From: Candidatus Helarchaeota archaeon
Lineage (GTDB): Archaea > Asgardarchaeota > Lokiarchaeia > Helarchaeales > HEL-GB-A
NCBI GenBank assembly: GCA_013375455.1
Contig: JABXJT010000020.1
Location: 1-64,000 of the forward strand
DNA: 64,000 nt
Direction: 5' to 3'
Positions 54,473-63,071 of the stretch are shown piece by piece (the stretch's first letter is position 1; every line of letters begins with the position of its first letter). The notes beneath the pieces were generated by a model. That model was not told where the DNA came from. It did no database searches and saw only the letters and a program-made list of their open reading frames with translations. The translations under genes were made by a program, and so were the position numbers.

Positions 54473-56728
54473 TTATTTTGGAATCGGCGGAATTTGAGTT
54501 AAGAATCGTTCTGGTCGATAAAAAGATTCCACCGCCAAGTAAGCACAAACACCTGTCCAGAGATGTGGAATGCTGGTTCGTTGTTGTGAAATTAATCTGG
54601 AGTGTCCAGGCATATTAATCCGTAAGGTAACTTCCCCATAACAATCAGAGCCAGATATTGGAATTAAATTAATGATTTCATTTACTGCACGAGCCAGCAA
54701 TGGTCGAATTTCGGGTTTTTCAGAAGCGACTAAGTTCAAAATAAATACTTGTTCAGCAAGATAGCCATATCCGAGGCGTTTTTTTTCGATTTTTTCTTGA
54801 ACCTCCTTCATCAATTTAGTGATGAACGGTTTCGCCAGTCTATCATTATACTGTTCAAATAGTGGTGCTGGAAATAACGACCATTGGATCCCTCGCCATC
54901 CACTTTTATTTAATATTGGTTTATTTTCAATTCTGCGAAGAATTCCAATTCGTAATGCTATTGCCGATGTTCTCCATAGCTTTACTTGTTTTGGATCTGT
55001 TCCCCATCGTCGTCCTGCATCCATCGCTGATGCAAGTCCTACCAAGACTGCTGTTGCTCCGTGTAAAGTGGCATGGGGAACATGGTTATCATCTTCAAAG
55101 CCTCGCTTAATCCACCCTTTACGTTTCTTTACATAGGTGTTTATTGCGTTTGCCGCTAGTTCGAGAACCTCAAGAAATTGGTTCTGGTATGCGGGGCGTT
55201 CAATTTCCTGAATAAATTGTTCATGCCGCCAAAGATCCCAAATTATCAGCGAGGTTTCATCAATTTCATATGGAATTATTGAAAGGTTGCCCCCCTTTCC
55301 ATTAGTATATAAATTCGAATGCCAATGACCACGTGGGGAATAAAAGGGAGATTTTAACCCTAAAAGCCATGTAGGACTGACTGAAAATCGCTTTTTTCGC
55401 TGTGTACGGCGGTAAAAATCGAGATGCTGATCTACAATTTCAGAGAATCCGGCGAGATCAAGTGCAAGGTCAAAGAATGCCCCATCGCGGGGCCAATCAA
55501 AATGATATGCGGGTTGTCGGCTCGGCGAGGCTACAATTGCCCCACTACTACGGTCACGCCCGATAAGAAGATTGGTTATTGAACGTTGAGCCACTCTTTT
55601 TTCTGTGGGTTTGGCTTGTGGTGGCAGATTTACATTTTCAGAAAGATTCAGCCAATATTTTATGGTTTCCGATTTCATTTTATTCAAGCCTTGGCTTTGA
55701 GCGTCTGTAACAATTTTCACACTGTCTACTGCGGTATCTGCTACGGCGATCAATACCGTGACTTTTGTTTCTTCATCTTTAAGTATACGTTCTAAACCGG
55801 CATCAGCTGGTCCAATAAATCCTGTGTTTCCATTTAATTTTCCCTTCCTTGCATTTTCACTTGCGCCCATCGGTGCTTTCTTGGAAATAGATCTCCCCCT
55901 CCGATCCGCCCCGATTTGAATCCCGTCCGGGGGAGTTAATAAACTCATTGCAATAAAAATTCCCCCTTCTGGATATAGTTTATCAATTTGTTCGGGCAAT
56001 AATTTTTCATCAAGGTAAGGTGCGAGTCGGCTTTTCTTCTTCACGTCAGGTTGAAAATAGAGAATTATTGATTGTTCGGGTAAATATATTGCTGCAAAAC
56101 CCCTTTTTTTTGAATCTGGCACGCCCAAAATGGGATCGAATTTTTTTGAGGGGGCAAACGTGCTATAGTAAAAGAATTTCTCTGCAAATTTTGCCTTAAT
56201 TCGGAATTCCTGTACCAATAAATCATAATTCCAATCGACCCACTGACATGCTTCGATTTTAACATTATTCCGTAATAATTGAGTACAAAGGATCGGACCC
56301 TCTTCAGGTTCATATTGTCTTGAACTTGTCCACGTTTCATCGCCTAACCAGCTTAAATTTCCTTGTTGAAAATAAATCCCACCTCTCGCACCCAAACCGG
56401 GATGAACTTCATAGGGTCTTCCATATCTTCTCCAATCCAAACTCGGTGCATTTTTGCCCCAGCGCACATCCTTCAAGAATAATACACCTTTTAATCCGTA
56501 GGCTTTAGTAAAATATCGAAGATGATCATAATATGATGGTGTAGGCCAACGAAAATAGATTAATTCGCTCCATGGACTAATCCCAACAGTAAGTCTTCCA
56601 TTACCGAGTGCTCCTATTGCATTTGTTCCTCCTTGGAAACTCTCTGAGCGAAAATCGGCGCGCACCACCGGATCTCTAAATACGTCCGCCTCTTCCCAAT
56701 CCGAGATATCCTCCTCCTTCTTGGTCAT
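54473..56728 (-). CDS. GH15-type glucoamylase/glucodextranase-like enzyme
   Basis: 751 residues. The N-terminal beta-sandwich begins with ALGNGRLTVGISPWSELIYF and RWPTPSYYDHLRYF, characteristic of archaeal/bacterial GH15. The (alpha/alpha)6 catalytic part carries YHFDWPRDGAFFDLALDLAG, DETSLIIWDLWRH and later WRGIQWSLFPAP. No signal peptide or membrane segment is seen, so it is intracellular, probably cutting storage or uptake glucans. A trehalase-like activity is an alternative. Single gene. Confidence 0.82.
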   Translation of the reverse strand: MTKKEEDISDWEEADVFRDPVVRADFRSESFQGGTNAIGALGNGRLTVGISPWSELIYFRWPTPSYYDHLRYFTKAYGLKGVLFLKDVRWGKNAPSLDWRRYGRPYEVHPGLGARGGIYFQQGNLSWLGDETWTSSRQYEPEEGPILCTQLLRNNVKIEACQWVDWNYDLLVQEFRIKAKFAEKFFYYSTFAPSKKFDPILGVPDSKKRGFAAIYLPEQSIILYFQPDVKKKSRLAPYLDEKLLPEQIDKLYPEGGIFIAMSLLTPPDGIQIGADRRGRSISKKAPMGASENARKGKLNGNTGFIGPADAGLERILKDEETKVTVLIAVADTAVDSVKIVTDAQSQGLNKMKSETIKYWLNLSENVNLPPQAKPTEKRVAQRSITNLLIGRDRSSGAIVASPSRQPAYHFDWPRDGAFFDLALDLAGFSEIVDQHLDFYRRTQRKKRFSVSPTWLLGLKSPFYSPRGHWHSNLYTNGKGGNLSIIPYEIDETSLIIWDLWRHEQFIQEIERPAYQNQFLEVLELAANAINTYVKKRKGWIKRGFEDDNHVPHATLHGATAVLVGLASAMDAGRRWGTDPKQVKLWRTSAIALRIGILRRIENKPILNKSGWRGIQWSLFPAPLFEQYNDRLAKPFITKLMKEVQEKIEKKRLGYGYLAEQVFILNLVASEKPEIRPLLARAVNEIINLIPISGSDCYGEVTLRINMPGHSRLISQQRTSIPHLWTGVCAYLAVESFYRPERFLTQIPPIPK

Positions 56729-56858
56729 CTGAAGCTACCCTCAATAAATGATTTACAGGGATTATTAAAATATTTATAATTAAATATATACCTTCAGTAG
56801 AATATTTTAAAATCCACCAATTATATATGAAAAGATTCTACAAATGATGTGAGTTAAA

Positions 56859-57548
56859 GTGGCATACCTTGCACCGATTGATACAATTGCCATTGGGGTT
56901 TGGATCTGTTTAGTTGCGGTTCAATTGGGAATATTTCTATTACTTTTCTCGAAATACCTGAAATCTAGTGAGAAAAATAATATAAAATTAGCTATTTCCC
57001 TCACTTTCATCTTTTTAGCCATTGGGGGGAGTTGTTTCATATTCTTCGATTATTATTTCACGCAATTAGAGCCTAGTTTATATGAAACTCATCAACTCAT
57101 CTTTAAAATTGCAACCGTTTTTCAACTATCAGGGTTTGGGTTCTTATTTTTAGTGTCGGAGCACCGCGTGTTCAAGGGGAAAGATTATTTCATCTTCTTT
57201 TGGGGTTTTTTGGGATTGTTGGTTGCTGCTATGGTCGTCAGTGATTTCGTCTTAACTGAAACCCTAATTAATCTTGCGTTCATTTTTGCGGTTTTCATTC
57301 CAATAAGCTACATTTACTTGGCGATCAAACTCCCTGGGGCAGCTCGGAATAATATTTTGTTGATATTGTTTGGTATCATCATCTTCACGGTTGGTATGGT
57401 CCTCAACCTCTTGGACGTGATTGTCGCCATAGAGCTGTTGACTGGAAGTGCCGTCGTCATTCATTATCTCTATCTCATCAGCCCGATTTTACAAATCGGA
57501 GGATTAATAACCGCTGCTAAAGGATTTAACCAATTATACTTTCAATAA
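56859..57548 (+). CDS. Seven-helix membrane protein, unknown
   Basis: 229 residues with seven hydrophobic helices and short charged loops, N-terminus outside by the loop charges. GTG 56859 is the only start before the first helix. No retinal-binding lysine or known family was recognised. Ninety-seven bp separate it from the SCP2-like gene. Confidence 0.6.
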   Translation: MAYLAPIDTIAIGVWICLVAVQLGIFLLLFSKYLKSSEKNNIKLAISLTFIFLAIGGSCFIFFDYYFTQLEPSLYETHQLIFKIATVFQLSGFGFLFLVSEHRVFKGKDYFIFFWGFLGLLVAAMVVSDFVLTETLINLAFIFAVFIPISYIYLAIKLPGAARNNILLILFGIIIFTVGMVLNLLDVIVAIELLTGSAVVIHYLYLISPILQIGGLITAAKGFNQLYFQ

Positions 57549-57645
57549 AAAAAGAATTGCTAAATACCATTAATTTTGATATGTGTCTGGTATTTTCACC
57601 GTGGTATTTTAAAAAAATTAAGGAAATGCATAGTGAAAATTTAAA

Positions 57646-58008
57646 ATGTCTGCTAAGTATGAAGGGTTTTCAGCCATTGTTTACTCGAGATTATGGCTTC
57701 TTCAAATCTTTGGGAAAATAAGGAACGAGTTTCCGGATTTAAAATTCAAAGTAGTGCTTTTTATGACTGATTTTCCTCCAGCGACATTGATTAAGATTGA
57801 TCAAGGGGATTTTGAAATCGAAATCTTAGAACGTGTTAAAGAGTCCAAGGATTTAGATGAGATTGAATGTGATGCATATTTGGTTTCATCATTTGAAGTA
57901 TTATCAAGGGGCTTTAAAAGTATCATGGATGGGATAGCTGAAAAAAGAGTTAAGATAAAAAATTTAAATGCATTACCAATATTGGGAAAATTATTGAGAG
58001 TTTTCTAA
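57646..58008 (+). CDS. Small SCP2-like protein in the methyltransferase operon
   Basis: 120 residues. The C-terminal half (DAYLVSSFEVLSRGFKSIMD, then EKRVKIKNLNALPILGKLLR) resembles the SCP2 lipid-binding fold, in which a helix is followed by the GKxKxxG strand and a final helix. It ends two bases before the methyltransferase start, so the two are coupled. Its leader is duplicated at 54330-54360. A small-molecule or lipid-carrier role is inferred. Confidence 0.5.
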   Translation: MSAKYEGFSAIVYSRLWLLQIFGKIRNEFPDLKFKVVLFMTDFPPATLIKIDQGDFEIEILERVKESKDLDEIECDAYLVSSFEVLSRGFKSIMDGIAEKRVKIKNLNALPILGKLLRVF

Positions 58009-58010
58009 GA

Positions 58011-59168
58011 ATGGCAAAAGCAGGAAAAATATCTGCACTTGAAAGAATATTAACTGTTTTAGAAGGAAAAATTCCAGATAGGGTTCCAAGTTTTTGTTTA
58101 GGTGGAGATTATGATTTTATTGAAAAATTCATGAAATCTCCATTCGCCCTGACTGATGAGGATATGGATCAATTAGATAGGAATAAAGTGTCATATTATC
58201 CGCCATTCATACATGCCATTATCGCCAAATTCGCTCCAACTGAGATACTAGCAGGTGGGCTCAATGCAAAAATTGACTTGTGTTGGCAAACAGTGGGAGG
58301 ATTTACACTTTTAAAAATGGATCATACGAATGAATTTATTATTCAAAATGGAGGATTATTCAAAGTAACTGTTCGTAATAACGGAATTCCACATTACTGG
58401 TTTATGGGTCCCGCACTTTTGAAAAAAAACCACGTTGAAGACTATTGGAATAAAGAGAAGGAATTGAAACCAAACAAAAGAAGTTTTCGAAATTTGGCCA
58501 AAATTCGTAGAACAATGCTGAACAAATATGATATTGTAGTATCCCAAGGAATAACCGGTCCATTTGAGAATTGTGTGTTTGGTATAGGACATGCCAATTT
58601 TGCTTATTTTGCAAGAAAACATCCAGAATTCCTTCAGCAGCACATGGAATTTCAATGGAAGACATTTGAAGAGCCTTCATTAAAATTATTGATGGAAACT
58701 CAACCAGAAGTGGTGATGTGTGGCGATGACTATGGGTACAATTTAGGTTTACAAATGCACGTGAAACATTGGCGACAGTTCATCAAACCCATATTAGCGG
58801 ATTATGTAAAAATCGTCCATGATGGTGGGGGGAAATTTATTTTGCACAGTTGTGGAGGGATAGGGGAAATTTTCCCAGATTTTGTTGAAATGAGTATTGA
58901 TGGAGTGGAATCATTAAAACCAAAGAGCAATGATTTAAAAATGTATAGAGAAAAATATCCTGAAATAGTTCTCGTTGGAACAATTGATGATTCCGAAATG
59001 TTAAAGTACGCATCACCTGAAGTCATTAAAAATTCGGTTAAAAGAGATATTAAAGTTTTGGGCAAAAAAGGAGGATATATTCCGGGACCCACTAATTTCT
59101 TATTAGATCAACCGCCAAATAATATCGTAACATTATATAAAGCCATACGAGAATTTGGGAAATATTGA
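58011..59168 (+). CDS. MtaA/UroD-like methyltransferase
   Basis: 385 residues. UroD-fold with RVPSFCLGGDYDF, EVVMCGDDYGYN, the zinc-type HxC in ILHSCGGIGE and a terminal GGYIPGPTNFLLDQPP loop. The HxC pair is typical of corrinoid-dependent methyltransferases rather than true uroporphyrinogen decarboxylase. It probably moves a methyl group from a substrate or corrinoid protein; no corrinoid protein is adjacent. Mch follows 69 bp later. Confidence 0.85.
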   Translation: MAKAGKISALERILTVLEGKIPDRVPSFCLGGDYDFIEKFMKSPFALTDEDMDQLDRNKVSYYPPFIHAIIAKFAPTEILAGGLNAKIDLCWQTVGGFTLLKMDHTNEFIIQNGGLFKVTVRNNGIPHYWFMGPALLKKNHVEDYWNKEKELKPNKRSFRNLAKIRRTMLNKYDIVVSQGITGPFENCVFGIGHANFAYFARKHPEFLQQHMEFQWKTFEEPSLKLLMETQPEVVMCGDDYGYNLGLQMHVKHWRQFIKPILADYVKIVHDGGGKFILHSCGGIGEIFPDFVEMSIDGVESLKPKSNDLKMYREKYPEIVLVGTIDDSEMLKYASPEVIKNSVKRDIKVLGKKGGYIPGPTNFLLDQPPNNIVTLYKAIREFGKY

Positions 59169-59237
59169 TAAAAATTTTATAAAATTAATCATATTAAGCT
59201 GTTTTAAAGAAAATGATGGAGAAAAGTGGTGAGATAA

Positions 59238-60200
59238 GTGAAAATAAGTGTTAATAAAGAAGCACTAAAGGTAGTAAAAGAGATTATAGCTAAAAGTACC
59301 CGATTAAATGTTGATGTTATCGAATTAAATAATGGGTCAACCGTCATCGATATGGGAGTAAATGTCTCAGGCGGATATGAAGCAGGTTTAAAAATGGGGG
59401 AAGTATGTCTTGGAGGGCTTGCAACCATAACTTGGGATTCAGTCAATATCGGTGAATATTTACTCCCAGCCCTGACAGTTGTGACTGACCATCCCACCAT
59501 TGCGTGCATGGCGTCCCAATTTGCAGGTTGGCGAATTAAACCTAAGGGATTGGATTATTTTGCCATGGCAAGCGGTCCTTGTCGAGCCAAATCCCTGAAA
59601 GAAAAAGACCTTTTCGCTGAATTAGAGTACCAAGATGATGCAGACCTCTCAATTGCAGTGTTAGAAACAGGACAACTCCCCAATGAAGACGTCATGAATT
59701 GGTTTGCCGAAAAGAGTGGAGTCAATCCTGAAAATGCGTATGCTCTAGTTGCACCTACAAAAAGCACGGCGGGTGGCGTGCAAATTGCAGCCCGGATCGT
59801 GGAAACCGGGATTCATAAGCTTCATGAACTCCATTTTGATCCAAAAAAAGTGGTTTATGGATATGGAACAACCCCGATTGCACCCATTGCGAAATCAGAT
59901 CTGAAAGCCATGGGGATGACCAATGATGCCATCATTGCAACGGGTTCGGTGACACTCAATGTGAAGGCGGATGAAGCAGATAACCTTGAAGAACTGATTC
60001 AGAAAGTTCCGTCCAGCACCTCTAGAGATTACGGAAAACCATTTTTCCAGACTTTCAAGGAAGCTGGAAAAGACTTTTACCACATCGATCCGCTCTTGTT
60101 CGCACCAGCTGTCATGATTCTGAATGACATTCCCACGGGCAAGACTTACCAAGCGGGTAAAATGGATTTTGCCCTGCTAAAAAAATCATTTAATCTTTAA
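59238..60200 (+). CDS. mch: Methenyltetrahydromethanopterin cyclohydrolase
   Basis: 320 residues, usual length. It interconverts methenyl- and formyl-H4MPT. Family blocks: VNVSGGYEAGLKMGEVCLGG, TVVTDHPTIACMASQFAGW, YFAMASGPCRA, and YGTTPIAPIAKSD. GGTGAG six bases before GTG 59238 decides the start. It continues the same pathway as Fwd 10 kb upstream and is downstream of an MtaA-like gene. Confidence 0.95.
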   Translation: MKISVNKEALKVVKEIIAKSTRLNVDVIELNNGSTVIDMGVNVSGGYEAGLKMGEVCLGGLATITWDSVNIGEYLLPALTVVTDHPTIACMASQFAGWRIKPKGLDYFAMASGPCRAKSLKEKDLFAELEYQDDADLSIAVLETGQLPNEDVMNWFAEKSGVNPENAYALVAPTKSTAGGVQIAARIVETGIHKLHELHFDPKKVVYGYGTTPIAPIAKSDLKAMGMTNDAIIATGSVTLNVKADEADNLEELIQKVPSSTSRDYGKPFFQTFKEAGKDFYHIDPLLFAPAVMILNDIPTGKTYQAGKMDFALLKKSFNL

Positions 60201-60330
60201 TTTTTTTCATCCCTTTTTTTTAAATTAAAATCAGAAACTGATCAAGGTAAGGTTTTTATTAACCTTGGCGCAAACCCACTGACACAGTCATTTTGCTTAA
60301 TGATTGAAAAAAAAGGAGAAGGTGAAAAAC

Positions 60331-60654
60331 ATGCCGTATATATTGACGACGATATGGTATCCGCCAGATAAACATTCCGAGGTTGAGAAAATCGCTTTTG
60401 CAAACGTGCCAAAATATCCCCCCCGACCTGAGCTAGGTGAAATGGTAGTTCCAACCATGGTGACGGCTGATATTAACGGGATAAAAGCAATGTCCGTTTT
60501 CAAGGCAAAGAAGGGCAAATACGACGAGGTTATGGCCATTGCCGGGAAACAGCTTTCTGAATTTTGGGGTATCGAGGGTCTTAGGTATACACTTGAGACT
60601 TTATATACTGCAGAAGAGGCTTGGGCGGTAGTTGGAAAGAAAGTGCCAGGATAG
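60331..60654 (+). CDS. Small conserved protein, paralogue of the 60742 gene
   Basis: 107 residues; ATG 60331 has AAGGAG and GGTGA just upstream, so the earlier TTG 60304 is not used. Layout: ILTTIWYPPDKHSEVEK, KYPP, a Gly-Ile-Lys strand, AKKGKYDEV, and a final EEAW helix. The divided alpha/beta pattern suggests a dimeric ferredoxin-like barrel. It shares these blocks with the convergent gene 88 bp away. Function unknown. Confidence 0.65.
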   Translation: MPYILTTIWYPPDKHSEVEKIAFANVPKYPPRPELGEMVVPTMVTADINGIKAMSVFKAKKGKYDEVMAIAGKQLSEFWGIEGLRYTLETLYTAEEAWAVVGKKVPG

Positions 60655-60741
60655 TCAGGTTTTTGCAAAAAACAAAAATCGAACATTAACTTTTCCATTC
60701 TTTTTTTAATTAAAAAAAAATATGGAAGGAATGTATCTTGG

Positions 60742-61068
60742 TTAGGTTTCGGGTGGGGTCATGTCAATTATACCCATAGCTTCAACCAAATTCACTCTAG
60801 TTACTACCGAATAGTTAAAGCCATCAATGTCTGCATACATTTGCATTGTTTTACCAATACGTATTAAGGCTTCTGTATATTTTCCCTTCTTGACTTCTGA
60901 AACCCCTATGACTGAGATTCCCTTTGGACTCGCCCTCACTGCTGCTTGTATGACTTCTTTTCCTAACGAACGATCTGGGGGATATTTCTTCACGACTTCC
61001 AAGTATTTTTTCCCAACATCCTTGGCTTTGCTAATAGGATATGTTGAATGGACAAAAAGATATACCAT
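60742..61068 (-). CDS. Small conserved protein, paralogue of the 60331 gene
   Basis: 108 residues from ATG 61066-61068, preceded by GGTGAT on the minus strand. Layout: FVHSTYPISKAKDVGKK, KYPPDRSLGKEV, GISVIGV, VKKGKYTEALIRIGK and a final EAMG helix. YPP, KKGKYxE and the terminal Glu-Ala match the convergent gene. Probable head-to-head paralogues of one dimeric fold. Function unknown. Confidence 0.65.
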   Translation of the reverse strand: MVYLFVHSTYPISKAKDVGKKYLEVVKKYPPDRSLGKEVIQAAVRASPKGISVIGVSEVKKGKYTEALIRIGKTMQMYADIDGFNYSVVTRVNLVEAMGIIDMTPPET

Positions 61069-61237
61069 ATAAATCACCAATTTCTACTATTTTTTCAGAA
61101 ATACGTGCATTCTTCGTTTGGCATTATTCTCGCTATTCCCAAATAATACCAAATCCTAATTCTTAAAATTGCGAATATTAATCTTTTCATAAAATAAAAA
61201 AGAGAATTAAGATTTTAATTGAGCCTTGATTTTTTTG

Positions 61238-61528
61238 CTATTTCAATCCCGCTTGTTCTCTTCCACTCCCTCGAGTGCAATAATATTCCCATCGAAGAGC
61301 CATCCCTTTTGTAATAGGACATCCAGCACAAATGCAGCCCTTTTCTTCCGTAATTTTGTTACTTTTTCCAGTAGCGCAAAATGCCAAGTCAGTCTCGCCC
61401 GTTCCTTCGTAGCTCGGACATTTACCACAATAGTCTTTGCAGACATTTTTGATGCCTTGAATTCGTTTCATCATTTCCTCCTGGGACATTCCTGCCATTG
61501 CCTTCATCTTTTCTTCAAAAGTACTCAT
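61238..61528 (-). CDS. DUF2769 Cys-rich protein
   Basis: 96 residues. CGKCPSYEG, then LAFCATGKS, GCICAGCPI and YYCTRGSGREQ give the cysteine spacing of the DUF2769 family of methanogens and anaerobes. The N-terminal helix has Met-Ser-Gln-Glu-Glu repeats. Metal or Fe-S binding is likely; no reaction is known. Confidence 0.75.
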   Translation of the reverse strand: MSTFEEKMKAMAGMSQEEMMKRIQGIKNVCKDYCGKCPSYEGTGETDLAFCATGKSNKITEEKGCICAGCPITKGMALRWEYYCTRGSGREQAGLK

Positions 61529-61628
61529 TATCTGACCTCCAAAATTAACATCGTTATAAAATGAAGAGGAAATAGGTTTAAGTAATTATAAGCAAGAATT
61601 TCTGAAAAAAGAAGGTTAAAGGATATAA

Positions 61629-63053
61629 TCAATCAAATTCAGGTTTTTTATCTTGCCAGGGTGCTACCTCTTCGAAAGCTTTTGAGACTTGAAGAACAGT
61701 CGCTTCAGCGAACCTTTTTCCAACGATCTGTAATCCAATCGGCAACCCTTCACTCGACCAACCATATGGAATTGTAGCAGCAGGATGCCCAGTTAAATTA
61801 AAAGGAAAGGAAAATGGCTGCCATCCTGTTGGTGAAACACTTCGCCCATTAATGGTCGGAGGATACATCATTCCTAATTTGAATGCAGGTACTGCAGTTG
61901 TGGGAGTAACTAAAACATCAAAATCTTTGAAAAAGGTATAAAGAGTATCACATAGCTTTCTTCGATCGTTCATCGCTTTTGTGATTGCAAGGCCGTTATA
62001 AGTTACCCCTATATCTACCAATTTCACTAATTCTGGATCTATTTTATCACGCCATTCTTTCAATTTTGGATTCAAAAAATGACCTATTTGTGTGGTCCAT
62101 AAAGTGTAGAATGGGGATTCTGGCCGTTTCAACTTGATTTTTGATTCTTCTATAGTCCAGCCCAACTTTTCAAACAATTGAATGGCATTTAAAAATGCTT
62201 TTTCTACCTCTTGATCAACCACTTTTGCAAAACCTAACTTCAAAGAATAACCGATTCTCATTTTTTTTGGTTTTATCTCAATAGCTTCAAGATAATTTAC
62301 ATTATCCAGTGGCAGGGAGAGTCTATCCCCTTCATGTGGACCTTTCATAACATCCAGCATTAGAGCCGCATCTTTTACATGTCTTACAATCGGACCAACT
62401 ACGGTCAATGTTTGAGCGAAGGTATGTAGTCTCGGATATATTGCCACTCTACCTAAGCTTGGTTTTAAGCCATAACAACCACATAAGGAGCTAGGAATCC
62501 TTATTGAGCCGCCTCCGTCAGAACCTTGAGCTAGCGGGCTCATTCCAGATGCAACCGCAGCTGCAGCACCACCACTCGAACCACCTGTAGTTCTCTCCAA
62601 ATTCCATGGATTACGTGATGCCCCAAAAACAAAATTATCCGTAACTCCTTTAAATCCAAATTCAGGAGTATTTGTTTTTCCTAAAATAACGCAACCGGCA
62701 TCGATTAATTTATTAACGAAAGAACTATTTTCCTCTGGAATGTAATTTTCAAACAGTTTAGAGCCGAAAGTAGTTCTTACACCTTTTATAGATGCTAAAT
62801 CTTTTATCGAAGTTGGAATTCCAGTTAATAATCCTAAATCTTTACCTTTTTTCACGGCGTCATCAGCCTTTTTCGCCATTTCTCTGGCTTTATCAAAAGT
62901 AGTTGTACAATAAGCATTTATCATTGGATTTATCTTCTCAATCCTCTCGATTATAGTCTCCGTAATTTCTTCTGATGTTAATTCTTGCTTTTTAATACTT
63001 TCAGCCATATCAGAAGCCGACATGTAACAAATATCTTCTTTTTTCATTTTCAA
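61629..63053 (-). CDS. Amidase signature enzyme
   Basis: 474 residues. Amidase signature GGSSGGAAAAVASGMSPLA near 156 and SDGGGSIRIPSSLCG near 177 carry the Ser-cisSer-Lys machinery; Lys lies in TSIKDLASIKG near 84. Such enzymes hydrolyse amides; relatives include GatA. No GatB/C is near, so a catabolic amidase is likelier. A second, closely similar amidase follows upstream, 18 bp apart. Confidence 0.9.
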   Translation of the reverse strand: MKMKKEDICYMSASDMAESIKKQELTSEEITETIIERIEKINPMINAYCTTTFDKAREMAKKADDAVKKGKDLGLLTGIPTSIKDLASIKGVRTTFGSKLFENYIPEENSSFVNKLIDAGCVILGKTNTPEFGFKGVTDNFVFGASRNPWNLERTTGGSSGGAAAAVASGMSPLAQGSDGGGSIRIPSSLCGCYGLKPSLGRVAIYPRLHTFAQTLTVVGPIVRHVKDAALMLDVMKGPHEGDRLSLPLDNVNYLEAIEIKPKKMRIGYSLKLGFAKVVDQEVEKAFLNAIQLFEKLGWTIEESKIKLKRPESPFYTLWTTQIGHFLNPKLKEWRDKIDPELVKLVDIGVTYNGLAITKAMNDRRKLCDTLYTFFKDFDVLVTPTTAVPAFKLGMMYPPTINGRSVSPTGWQPFSFPFNLTGHPAATIPYGWSSEGLPIGLQIVGKRFAEATVLQVSKAFEEVAPWQDKKPEFD

Positions 63054-63071
63054 CCATCCTCTTAATAATTC

